From positions 8,891,475 through 8,955,474 of the forward strand of contig CAMGYJ010000008.1 of assembly GCA_946122785.1 (NCBI GenBank): a stretch of 64,000 bases of DNA. Direction: 5' to 3'. Source of the stretch: Linum tenue (lineage: Eukaryota > Streptophyta > Magnoliopsida > Malpighiales > Linaceae). Of this stretch, positions 23,470-34,481 are shown piece by piece. Made by a program: the position numbers and the translations under genes. Every line of letters starts with the position of its first letter. Position 1 is the stretch's first letter. A model generated the notes under the pieces. It saw only the letters and a program-made list of their open reading frames with translations. It had not been told where the DNA came from and ran no database searches.

Positions 23470-24164
23470 AAAATCTTCGTGCATACTTTTACCATTATGC
23501 CATTAACGATTGACATAGAGAAAAATAACTTTACACGATTATATTTGATATTCGATAAGATAAGATTATGAATTAATTTACCGTACAAACCTCAAGATAA
23601 TTATAAAATTTTGATAATATGAATTGATCTTGTCTTTGAGGGAAATGTTAAATTGACCAACTTAGCCTTGGACCTCTTCGTGGTTAAGGCAGAGTTTTGG
23701 GGCCGACACGTAGGGGCAATTGTGTCACATCACATCGCAGGCGGAAGACGGGATCGTGATCGTCGGCCGAGGGGAGGTTACCGGTTACGCGGCGCTCGAG
23801 CTTGACACGGTAAAGTATAAGAATCCCCAGCCGTTTAATGTTTCCCGCTTCTTTTCGGTTTTCCGGCGGGCGTTATGAATAAGGAAACCGTCAAACGTGT
23901 TTAGGGAATCCCCTAATTTGGGCTGAATTAGTAAGCCTTTGGATTAGTGATCATTAATTACGCTGTGTAAACGGTCAACAGTGCAATAATCACATCAGTC
24001 CTTCCTTTCTAATCCAAAAGTAAAGTCTTTCTCGAGACTTGAGTCTTGGGCCTACTACTACTACTAATTTACTAGCTTTGCACACTCCTAGTCGTTAGGT
24101 CTTCAAAGAGAAAATTATGGATTGTTAATACAAATTTTTTGACTTTCCCCAAATTTGTTTCTTG
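23470..24164. other. Intergenic spacer
   Basis: No gene is seen. A GC-rich patch at 23690-23900 stands out from the AT-rich surroundings but has no recognisable coding content. Confidence 0.4.
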
Positions 24165-24180
24165 GAATAGGGAGGGAAAA
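24165..24180. repeat. LINE target-site duplication, left (16 bp)
   Basis: Identical to 24385-24400 after the poly(A) tail. Confidence 0.88.
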
Positions 24181-24384
24181 CAATAGGGTAGCTCATTCAT
24201 GGGTTTAGTGTGCGGTTTGTAGGTCGGGAGAACAATAGGGTAGCTCATTCGGTAGCTAGAAAGGCCCTCTCTTTGTGCCCGTCTGTAAATCGTTCTTTTG
24301 ATTTCAGGACCTGGCTGTTATCCAGGATGTAACTATCTCTTTGTTTCGATCAATATATCTTATCTTTTGACAAAAAAAAAAAAA
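24181..24384 (+). mobile_element. 5'-truncated LINE (L1-type) 3' end
   Basis: A short open frame reads VRFVGRENNRVAHSVARKAL and ends ...FDFRTWLLSRM-stop. This is the C-terminus typical of the RNase H-like part of plant L1 polyproteins. A short 3' UTR and a run of about 13 A follow. The copy is flanked by a perfect 16-bp duplication GAATAGGGAGGGAAAA (24165-24180 and 24385-24400), as expected of target-primed reverse transcription. Only about 200 bp of the element remain. The 20-base word AACAATAGGGTAGCTCATTC occurs twice near its 5' side. Confidence 0.88.
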
Positions 24385-24400
24385 GAATAGGGAGGGAAAA

Positions 24401-26191
24401 GGGAAATCCCTTTTCACTGCTCGTGATTTTGTTTCCAAAAGGTATTACAGTTTTTTTTTAATCCAAAATAAGCTCTAAGGGCATGGCCGGACAACACAGT
24501 TAAAAGAGAGACACTAACAAAGAATGGTAGAGCATAAATTGTGGAGAAAGAGGATTCGAGCTGAGAAAGGTCAAATTGTGAAAACCTAATGACGCAAACT
24601 GACAAGTTTATTGATTAATGTTGAAAATTATAACTACAATATTCTCAGCCTACAATCTTGATCTCCCACTAACCACGATTGAGCACACTAATCCTGAAAA
24701 GTGAAAACAAGCTAACTGACTCTCTAAACTTCAGCTATAAGCAACACAAGCCTTAACACTCGACTTGTCCTTATTTGACTAAAAAACAAACTTAAAGTGA
24801 CCAAACTGAAAGAAACCAAACGACACAGTCTTCAACTCAAATGAAAACGACGCAGCTTCAATAAAGACAGGCTTTTGAAAGCTCTGCTTCTTGGCGCCAA
24901 CTTTCAACACAGATTTGGTAAATTATTTACATATGAGTGGATAAGGAGATGTGCACGAAGTCGCTACAAATGTTGTTATGATTTGAAAAATCATTCATAA
25001 TAAGGAGTGTAATGATGAGTGTAATGGGGGCGGGGGGTGTCCGACGTACGACTTTTCAATAAAGCAGATAGAATGTTTGGAGATATGAAACTACTCATCA
25101 TGAGTGTAAATAAGATGCGAAGTGTAATCGTTAAGATTTTATTAGCCGGTGAGTGTCACCATACAACTACAAGTTTAAATGACTTGATAGAATAACACTC
25201 TTCATAAATCTTACTTATTTGTTCGAGGAAAAATTATCACCGCCGTTATATTCTATCCTAGTACCATTGCCCAGACGAGCCACAGAGAGTTGATGGTGTT
25301 GTAGCATAATCTTTGGCATACATGAAATGGCTAATGCTGGAAGGAGATGTTGTTGTCACTTAAAACCCAATCCCCTCGCCAAACCAATTCGGTTCATAAA
25401 CTTGTCAATCTAAATCGTAGTAAACTATGTCCTCTTAACAATGATTTATTGACTTACAAAACAGTATTTTTCTAGCGAGGATAATAAGCAAAGGTAGTGT
25501 GTGGGTGTATGTTTTTCTTCACTAATTGCTAACACGACAACAATTTTGGCAATAAGTAAAAGATTCCTTATCGTTCGTTTTTTGTGAAGAAAAATCAATT
25601 GGCCTCTCATGGTCAAGTCTTTAACTCCTAGTTTGCGACCCTACTTTTAAAGGGTGGAAAGGTTCCTTATTTTGCACTCTCCCACCTCCTAAAGGTCATA
25701 AGGATATTCACATGTTGTATAGAGCTTAACCTCCTCAAACTGAGTCATACATGGGTCAATTGTTGTAGTGAATCCGTTAATCCAAGTACTTCCACAACAA
25801 TGATTTCCCATCCAAAAGTGTGTGACAGAAAATATCTCATCTCTCGATATAGCAGCATTATAATTTATTTTAGAAATTTTTAAATGAAAAAATAATTACT
25901 TTTATCTTTCGATCACGTTTTGATTACTTAGATAATTTAACTTTTTGTATGTAAAAAAAATTGAATTTTTTCTTTTTATAAGGACGAAGAGGTGAGATTG
26001 AGCCCTTCGGTACTGCCTTAGTAGAGGTGTGGAGCTATTCAACTATCATATCACATGAACTTCCTCTGTATAAATTATGTTCTCTTGTTTTTATCTCTAT
26101 TTCATAGATGTTGTTAATAATGAGGAATCACAACTGCATATTCGTTTGTTATACTGCATGCTACTTGTACATATATATCGATAATAATTAC
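24401..26191. other. Intergenic spacer
   Basis: AT-rich. No coding region, RNA gene or complete mobile element is recognised. Confidence 0.4.
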
Positions 26192-26194
26192 AGC

Positions 26195-26503
26195 GAAACA
26201 CTCAACTATTTTTTTTTAAATACTTATCTAAAAGCTCCAACCAGAAGCTGCTTCTACAAAAACTACAACAGGGCCAAACTAAGCTAACAAGATCCATTTT
26301 GACTACTTTTTATTGTTTAGAATTTTTATTTTTATTTTATATTATAATTCCTTTATAGTCATTTTACACAATCTCTCACATTAAAAAGCACTTCTAATAG
26401 TTTTACCGTCAAACACTCAACTACTTTTTTTTAAGTACTTATCTAAAAACTCCAACTAAAAGCTGCTTCTACAAAAATTACAGTAGGGCCAAACTAAGCT
26501 ATT
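26195..26503. repeat. Two direct copies of a ~97-bp sequence
   Basis: A block running AAACACTCAACTA...AAGCTGCTTCTACAAAAA...GGGCCAAACTAAGCTA occurs at about 26195-26290 and again at about 26406-26503 in the same orientation with scattered differences. Roughly 115 AT-rich bases separate the copies. Confidence 0.75.
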
Positions 26504-26726
26504 GTAATGCAGGCAGGGCAAGAAATGGATATTCCTTGTTCGTCTCCATTGGGGATCATTGTTCAATGAATTCATCGGAGAGACAGCAAAACAAACCTCT
26601 CTATAATACCGACGTATATATAGACGATGGGGCTTACAATTACAAAGTCATGGAGATAAAGAATTTCAACACTTGTTAATCAAGGATATAATGTGTTATA
26701 TTTGCTGAATAAATAAATAAATAAAA

Positions 26727-26842
26727 GAATTTTTTTATAGTCATATAAGAAGTTATGTTTGATATGATACATACAAAATATAAAGAAAATTTTTTTATAG
26801 TCATATAAGAAGTTATGTTTGATATGATACATACAAAATATA
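26727..26842. repeat. Tandem duplication, period 60 bp
   Basis: The block TTTTTTTATAGTCATATAAG onward is repeated exactly 60 bp later with almost no change, ending at ATACAAAATATA. It lies on the 3' side of the minus-strand tRNA-Val. Confidence 0.92.
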
Positions 26843-26867
26843 TTTATGAATTTTTTTATTCAAATAT

Positions 26868-26940
26868 TGTTGCTATCCAGGATCGAACTGGAGACCTTCA
26901 GTGTGTAAAACTGACGTGATAACCACTACACCATAGCAAC
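26868..26940 (-). tRNA. tRNA-Val (TAC)
   Basis: The reverse complement makes a 73-nt cloverleaf. The acceptor GTTGCTA pairs with TAGCAAC, followed by discriminator A. The D arm is GTGTAGTGGTTATCAC, the anticodon stem is TCAGT/ACTGA with loop TTTACAC (anticodon TAC), and the T arm is TCCAG-TTCGATC-CTGGA. There is no intron. The first T4 run on the transcribed strand comes about 30 nt downstream, so the terminator is weak or distant. Confidence 0.94.
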
Positions 26941-29183
26941 GAATCTATTATTCATGGTTTGTCGTGCTATTAGTGGATATATATGTGAATAGAGATTTAG
27001 ACCAATCACACAATCATGCATTTATGTGATTCAACAATATGTTTACGTATGTTTCTTTATACCATGACACTTAGTTCACCTTGCGGATATAAAATACATT
27101 TTTATGTGCACATGCGTTAATTTATATTGTGAAGAGAGATGGTGAAGTTAATTAGAAAGACAAAAATTGATAAGCAAATAAGCATTTCTCTTTCCTTTTA
27201 CCTACGAATCTATAAGTTCCTTGCATCCATGATTTTCCACAACAAGTGAATTTGTGTTAGTTGGAAGATATTAAGATAGTAGAGGTAGCGCGCCACACAT
27301 CGTCAACTAGTAGCTTTCTAACACGTAAGCTAGTATGATATTCTTCTTTATGTGGCGTAGAACTAAACTCTCATTCGTAGTATAATGACGTATCCATGAC
27401 ATTTTCCAAGAAGATTCCTCCAGGATTTGGTGGGGGGTATTGAGTGGTACTCCTACATTCACAAATTTACTATCCATGGAAACTGCGGATAGCTTAAGAA
27501 AGCCACCAATCACACAAAAACAAATGAAAAGGCAAGGCATATTCTGTCCGTGGGAGAGCATGAAAGTTCCTAAAATCCTATCTGTTTGGAAGGTTATTGG
27601 AAATGCGGCCTAACCCTCATTCTGCAATGGTCCCCTTCAATTTGTTTGTTAGATCTTTTGGCGACGAGGAATTGTTCGTTGAAGCTAAGGCCACGTTTGG
27701 AGGAGAGAGTCGTATACGTACTTTTCTTTCATAATTGGCTTCTAAGACTCACTCTCTCACACGACGCCAGGCCACTAGCTTAGCTGGGGTTCTGTTCTGT
27801 CCCAGTCCCAGTCCCAGTCCCAGTCCCAGTCCCAGTGGGCAGTGGAGATCGATGTGTGCATGAACTGAACTTTGAGGGTCTCTCATTCCAACATTCTCAA
27901 GTGGGTTTTCACGACTCCTCCAATTGATCATATCTATTGACTATTGGGTGGCGAATGAGAAGGAAGCCATGCAAGTTTAACTAGTGTGGAGTGGACCAAA
28001 GCCACATCAAAGTTTGAGATGCTTTCTTAAGTTAAGACACAACATTATCTAATAAATTCATTTGGTTGATTTACCTAATGCGTGTAGGGTGTCAGTTTTG
28101 ATTATTTTGAGTTTTGAATTTTAACGGAAACAAAACAGATGATAAGTTTAACGGTTTTTTTCGTTTTTGGCTTTAAACCGTTTAACATTTTAATAGTTTT
28201 GGTTTTAGTTAAAACCGAAATACCAGTAAGAAACCGATAACACAACTAGGTTGTAGCTACATGGGTTAAACCATTTATATACTTTCGTTCAACCTTCAAC
28301 ACAAACATCAATGGTTGAATGTGATTCAAGGTAAGTATAGTTAAGCTAATCTGATGATGTTAGCTATTCTAACCGTATCGAGTTTATTGATGTCGAGACA
28401 TATCTGAATATCATCTGCGGCACGACTACCTATAGAGTTGGATGGAGTTATATCTATGACAAAGAATAGTACATTCGGGGTATATTATACGCCTGTTCGA
28501 TGTACTTCAATATATTTTGACGAATCACAACCGTACCGTCGGTTATTAGTTATTACTTTTAGAATAAATGAACATTATGGTTCGAGGTAGAGTATTCGCA
28601 ATTGTGATTCACCCATTAGAGATTAAGATAGAATATCATACCCCAAACTCAATTTAATTCATGATCCAAAATAACAAAATGGTAAAATTAGTGTACACCA
28701 GACATACACTAAGATAAATTATATATATGCTTTTCTGAGCTACAACAATGTTGTGCCAACACCATATATACAAGACAGGAGTTGCTTGTCCGAGCTGCAT
28801 TCTTGTTTCGTGCATCAATGATATGATGTACACACAACCACATATGCACCAACCAATGATCGCAATATGCTCTTCCGCCAACAAACATCGGCCACCGTAC
28901 GTACTTTGTAAAGTTAACCAACAGTGAATATATAGGGAATTTGTTGGTTGAGCTGATCGATTTCATTGTATTTCCCACCCACCAGAAATCGAACTCCCCA
29001 ACGGAAACGACGAGGCTCCATAAGAGATTCTCTCTTAAATTATTACTTTCGGCCAACCTTGAGATCGATGATCTTTGGAACAACTCCATCTGTCCTCTTC
29101 GCTTTTTTCCTACACGTAGGAAAAAATAAAAATACAGAGTCTCTCATCTCATCATCGGTTTCTTCCCCACCAATCCACCACCA
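26941..29183. other. Intergenic spacer
   Basis: No gene is recognised. It contains a (CCCAGT)6 microsatellite at 27801-27836. It also contains a 12-bp inverted pair, GTTTAACGGTTT/AAACCGTTTAAC, around 28147-28184, which may be a transposon remnant. Confidence 0.4.
27801..27836. repeat. (CCCAGT)6 microsatellite
   Basis: Six perfect hexamers. Confidence 0.95.
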
Positions 29184-29191
29184 CTATCAGC

Positions 29192-30192
29192 TAGGGCTGG
29201 CTATTTGGTCCTGGACTGTTTGGGTTTACCCGAAACCGAACCGTATAACCAGGGGTGGATACATGGGCCTCTAGGGGTGTCCCGGGACACCCCTAAAATT
29301 TGGGGAAACGATTATTCAACCTCCGATAATAGTTTCGTATGGGTATATACAAAATATAATTGGTAATTCGGGACACCCTAACATTTGAAAAAATGATTAT
29401 CCTACCCTCGATAATAGTTTGCTTATGATTAACAAAATATAAGTGGTAGTCCGTGTTATTCCAACCTAGGACACTACTATTATCAAACATATTCTAATTA
29501 TGTTGCTACTCATTTGTTATTCTATTTTAAACATCATGCAACAGTAAAACGCTATTTCTTTATCCCCAACTATTTTCAATACCTAATAATTAAACTACGT
29601 ACACGATACCCTTAATTTTGAATTGATTTTATGGTTACATGGCAAGTGTTGAAATAGTCTTTTCTACTTCGAGCTACATTAAGAACAAGGTTAGAAATCG
29701 AATATGTGATAAGTTCGTGAAGTATTGTCTAGTAGGATATGTAGATTTTTTTTAACAGTGTAGACACGAAGTTTATTTATATTATTTTTTCAAAATATGA
29801 AAACACATCATGAATTTTAATAAAAAATTTATACATGTATGATATTTTTAATATACGAATTATTTAATTAAATTTAATTTTTAAGAGGACACCCCTATGA
29901 AAATTTTCTGAATCCGCCACTGCGTATAACCCGGACCGGGATCGGACTAGGACCGGATAGCAAACAATCCAATCTCATATTCGGGCTTAGATTTGAGGTA
30001 AAAAACCGGATAAGAGACCCCCAACACCTAAAATCAAAGATCAAATTGGGACCGGATCGGGTCAAGACCGGACTGAATCAAGACCGGATTGTATCCAATC
30101 CAATCTTTGATCCTTATATTTCCGAAAAGATCGGACTGGAACCGAATCAATTTGGTCCAATTTAACCGGACCGGACCGTATAGCCACCCCTA
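29192..30192. mobile_element. hAT-like element (outer)
   Basis: Its termini TAGGGCTGGCTATTTGGTCC and the inverse of GGTCCGGTCC...GGGTGGCTA (ending ATAGCCACCCCTA at 30192) form an imperfect inverted repeat. It is bordered by CTATCAGC (29184-29191) and CTACCAGC (30193-30200), a 7/8 match that fits the 8-bp duplication of hAT transposons. Its own sequence is about 330 bp, rich in CCGGAT/GGACCGG words, and is interrupted by a second hAT element at 29250-29922. Confidence 0.75.
29250..29922 (+). mobile_element. hAT element nested in the outer hAT
   Basis: Ends are CAGGGGTGGAT and ATCCGCCACTG (inverted, two mismatches), the classic hAT CAG...CTG form. A perfect 8-bp duplication, CGTATAAC, flanks it (29242-29249 and 29923-29930). 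Near 29650-29755 one frame reads EIVFSTSSYIKNKVRNRICD and then KFVKYCLVGYVDFF, corresponding to the C-terminal dimerisation region of hAT transposases. The rest of the transposase gene is gone, so this is a deleted derivative of an autonomous element. Confidence 0.9.
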
Positions 30193-30264
30193 CTACCAGC
30201 CACCATGCCCCCATCTTTTCTGGCCGACGACTTGTCACACGGAGTCGATCCCTAGTGGCTAGAG

Positions 30265-31370
30265 GGGAGCGGTTACGGTGATTACTATTTTGTAGTAATC
30301 ACCGTGGTTACTAAGGGTAAATTGGGTATGGAAAAATAAATTATATTAATTAATTAATTTTAATAAATGACATTTTAGGTAGTTACAAAAATTTATTAAT
30401 TTCAATTTTTCCTCTTTCTCTCACTTCCATAATCTCCAGCCAGATCTCCTTTCCATATTTTTCTCAATCTTTCTGCAAAAGAAAAAACACAAAATCACTA
30501 CCAATCCATTAGAGAACCACTACCATTTTGAAAAACATTAATACCATTGCAAAAATAAATTTATACCATTACACGAAAACTACCAATATAAATAATCTAT
30601 ACCATTGCAAAAGTCAAACATATACCAAAACAACCAATATCACTACTACTGTGAAATCAAAACAATACCATTGCATAAATAAATCAACACCATTAAACTA
30701 AAACTACCAATACAAACAATTTATACCGTTACAAGAGTCAACCAATACCAAAATCAATCAATACCACTACTATTATGAAATCAAATCAATACCATTATCA
30801 TAAAACAAACCAATACCAAATCAAAACAATTACCAGATCAGCAGATCATCACCATCTCATCCCCACCACAGGCGTCTCTGGAATTCCACCATAGGCAATT
30901 CCAAAAGTGTTTTATTGTGTCTACGATTAGAATCTCCCGAGAAGAAAATCCACCACAGCCGCCGCAACTGATGCTCCTTCTTCCTTTGGGCCGTGACGTG
31001 CCCAACGACAACAGCAATGGCTCTGCCAGGAGCTCACCGGATGATCGGTGGTGGCCGGCTATAGGTGTCGTTTTCGTCGAGGGTAGTCGTCGGGATGGCT
31101 GAGGGGAGGGACTGGTGTAGGCGGCCGGCAGGATTAGTGCGACGGAGTGGTGGAGGCGGCTGCAGCGGGTTTGGTTGGAGGGAGGGTAGAACTAGGGTTT
31201 GGATAGATTATATAGAATAATCGGGTGTGATCACTTTTTCATTTCCAAAATTACCCTAAAAGAATCTTGACCGTAAGATTAAAAAAGAAGGAAAAATATA
31301 AAATCTAATGGTATATAAAGAGGTTGCCACCATGATTACTAAAAAATAAGTAATCACCCTAACCCATTCC
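30265..31370. mobile_element. Non-autonomous Mutator-like element
   Basis: The ends GGGAGCGGTTACGGTGATTAC and GTAATCACCCTAACCCATTCC are imperfect inverted repeats. A perfect 9-bp duplication, TGGCTAGAG, flanks them (30256-30264 and 31371-31379). Just inside each end lies a small palindrome (GGTGATTACTA...TAGTAATCACC on the left). The interior holds a tandem repeat (30543-30830) and a GC-rich stretch (30850-31190) that may be captured host sequence but has no domain I recognise. Confidence 0.8.
30543..30830. repeat. Tandem repeat, period about 124 bp
   Basis: A block starting ACCATTGCAAAAATAAAT (about 30543) is repeated from about 30667 as ACCATTGCATAAATAAAT and begins a third partial copy near 30790. 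The units share ACCAATA...TACCATT words and diverge by roughly a fifth. Confidence 0.7.
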
Positions 31371-31379
31371 TGGCTAGAG

Positions 31380-32672
31380 ACTTACTATTAGGACTAATTC
31401 AAAGAGTCAACCGAAATTCAATGCCTTATTTAAGTTTAGGTGGTGTTGGTAAACGTAGCCTCAACTAAACAAGGAAACTTCTCATATGGAAACAATGAAA
31501 TTTCTATTAGTTTTTTTTTTTTGGAATTCTATATTGAAATAATTTCGATTTAAAATATTATGTTCGACCTGAGTAGAACATCTAGATTTAGCATAGTGTT
31601 TGGTTGGGAATCGAGATTGGAATTTTTCGGATAGAATTTATCATTCTCCTGAATTAATCTAGTAGGCTGGTCGCATGCACATAACGGAGTTGTTCTTCTG
31701 CATAACAGTCATTTGCAATGCTCCTCAGCCATGATTGTGTAGTGTTGTTGATATATGTAGGGTATATTGAGGTGAACTGAGGCTTCATTAGTATATTGTT
31801 TGTTAAAGTGAGAGAGAATGACCAAAGTTTGGGGTTTAAGAGATAATCATGTCCAAAGAAAATGAATGATCGAAGTTGTGAAGCAATGACGTTTTGAATA
31901 TATATGTTTCGCATACGGTCATATGATTTCGATGCGGATATCAGAATCACACCAAAACCATCGGGTTTGGAGGAAACCCACCCCCAGAAGTATTTTTGGT
32001 TGGAATCTATGTTGGGAACTCGAGACTGTGGGCGACCTTGTAATGCTTTTGAGTTGGTGGGAAACCTTCAATAGACGGCCGAGAACTTGGGAGTTTGGTC
32101 AACCTCACAAGCTTAGAAGTGGTAGACGAACCATAAACGCTACAAGGATGAAGGATACCAAGTTGATTGGAAAAAAGTGGTATGTTCTTCTCAAGACTTT
32201 TTGAGCAAAACTTGCAAAGAGTAGAGAAGTAAGAATTTGAGGGTCAAGAAAATAGTTCCCATCCCAACGAGGGGCAGCTAGCTAATTCACAGGATCCTCC
32301 AGCCCATTGGTCACATTTAGACAACTAAATTGGTTACACTACTCTAGGAAAAAGAAGGAAAAACTTGAACAATGCCCATGCACTACGGCCTACCTATATG
32401 ATGAGATTTTGTTTCTGGGTTTCTCAAAAACATGAACAATGTTACACAAAAACCTTACTCAGGCGGGATTCGAACTTCAGGTCTTTATGTATGATAATGA
32501 GCTTCGTCCTCGACATCCAGAATTGATCATCCGGTTTCAGCCACGGTCGGCGCCTGCTCAAATAACAAAACAGCAGCAGTGCATTCATAAACTAAGCTAC
32601 AGTAATCAGCAGTCAGTGACTGAGAGGGTAAGTCTTCATCCAAGATGAAAGCTGTGGGTGCCGCCGCCTTAC
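31380..32672. other. Intergenic spacer
   Basis: A 93-codon open frame (31923-32204) has no recognisable features and is not accepted. Around 32440-32560, the minus strand has a B-box-like AGTTCGAATCCC and a weak A-box-like TGGCTGAAACCGG, too little to call a SINE. Confidence 0.35.
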
Positions 32673-33995
32673 CTTGTGATAATATGTAATTGCAGCTGTA
32701 AAATTATCCTGCAAATGCAACACAAGGCGAGACATAGGACTAGTCAAATACCATCATCAGCACACCAGACCCAGACTCCATATCAGTACCAAGCCTGAGG
32801 CTGAGAGACTTCATATTTTACAAAGAGCTTCCTAGAATCAAAACTCCAAGTATCTGAAAACTGAAATATACCTGCTTAGCAAGCTTATAGCTGTCCGCGT
32901 GCATGTACTTCATCCCAACGGTACAGTGTTGGCAAATCACACCCAAATGGAACAAGAGAATTTAAGATTCAACCTGTAAAAACCAATATATAGATTTGAA
33001 TCAGCAATGGAATGCTAAAAAATTTGAGATCCTAGGAACAGTCACAAGTTCGAATATGTTATGTAAGCTGAAAACGCCAGCCAAAAGTACAAAGGTTGTG
33101 AGAGAACAGTGTTACAACATGCACTATAAGTGACCAAATGAAAAAGGCAGACTAATGCAAGTTAGTCAAATTAATTGCACCCAAGAACCCCGCCGCAATG
33201 TCCTAAACATGGAAACGCAAGAAGCATTAAACTATCTGTTTGATGACAAGATAAAATCATGAATACCCTGGAAATAAACGAGCTGCAGTATGGTAATAAG
33301 TCGACATTGCATGATCTCCCTCATTTTTGGCTGCAACATAAGCATTCCCCTAGCGTATCCAAGCAGGTGCAGGCTAGTTGCTTTGCTGTTGTAACAGAAG
33401 AAGGAAGTGATAAGCCAATGCATCCATAGTTGCTTGCTTCGTAATTTCTGCAGAGCTCCCTTGTTGGGAAAAGAACCAGCGCTGCTGCAACCCAGATACC
33501 AACAAAAATGTTAACTTCAAAGGGACAAATGGGTCTGAAAGCACACTGGGTAAAGAAGAGAGAGGGATCAGGTATTAAAAGTTCCCTGGGAAATTGTTGA
33601 TAATATTCAGTCTTGCAGGCCAAAAGAGCAGAATCATTTTTCAGTGTGCGCATAAAACATTGTCCGGAAGGATAACTGTTGCAGCTTTCCATTTCAAGTT
33701 CTTGGAATTTGGCCTCTACAACGCTTTCTCTGTTGCGCTAGATGATTCGCAGAAGGAGAGAGGTTAGTGCATAAGAAGAGAGAAATATACAAAAGCCACT
33801 GATAATATATACAAATAACGACCGGAAAACCATGTAAGCACATACACAAACAAGAACACCACCAGGACAATATCTAGCAGAAGTGTAACTTTTCTATTTC
33901 AAAATAAAAACTAAATGCTACCTTTTTCCCTTAAGCAAGAGTAGAACGAAGAAAGCCACCCATCTTCCGGAAAAAGTCCAGTGATGAAAATGACT
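32673..33995 (-). pseudogene. CDC16/APC6 pseudogene
   Basis: Minus-strand pieces correspond in order to the anaphase-promoting complex TPR subunit CDC16/APC6. These are FPEDGWLSSFYSCL (about 33922-33995); VVEAKFQELEMESC and LKNDSALLACKTEYYQQ (about 33610-33710); then frame-shifted remains of the AVGCYYYC/KATSLDG region; GNAYVAAKNEGDHAM and ARLFPG (about 33265-33340); VGMKYMHADSYKLAKQ (32872-32930); and DNFTAAITYYHK (32673-32709). Several splice signals survive, so this is a decayed genomic copy and not a processed one. The exons between VGMKYMHADSYKLAKQ and DNFTAAITYYHK (about 110 codons) are missing, frames shift repeatedly, and both gene ends are absent. It cannot make a functional subunit. 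Confidence 0.82.
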
Positions 33996-34481
33996 CGTGT
34001 CTGGGAGTCCAATAGAACAATAACATGATTATGCATTACATACAGGAGCTAAATCATTTACTGTAGCATGGCAAGACCAAATCATTGATCCTTCAGAAGA
34101 AAGAAACATACCATGCTTCATGCAAGACCAATAAAATGTCCTTCAATTGTTACTTTCGTGGTTATCCATATGGTCAGCTAGGTGATTAATTACTAAACAG
34201 GGAATGTGACATTACCCACTATAACAAGGCAAATATTGAACGAGCCCTTGCTTCCGAAAGAATTAGGACGACTAGAATTTTCCCAACACATTATGAATGC
34301 ATATGATTTATTCCCAAAAAAGATGCAATCGGGAAATGGTGTTAGCACTTCTCTAAATAACACAGAAAGTCAGAATGACTCACGTTGTCTGGTTCCCGGT
34401 TCACCCGAAGCAAAATCAATAACGTATTTTGGTAACTCAGCTTCTGCATGTACGATAAAATCCTGATGCTTTCAGATCAGA
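33996..34481. other. Spacer between the CDC16 pseudogene and the PPR gene
   Basis: No gene is seen. An 86-codon plus-strand open frame (34206-34466) has no recognisable feature and is likely chance. The right part is probably the 3' UTR of the PPR gene. Confidence 0.4.

Noticed and set aside
28147..28184. 12-bp inverted pair GTTTAACGGTTT/AAACCGTTTAAC
   Set aside because: Too short and without flanking duplication to be called an element.
32440..32560. Possible tRNA-derived SINE on the minus strand
   Set aside because: The B-box-like AGTTCGAATCCC is good, but the A box is poor, spacing is long, and there is no tail or target duplication.
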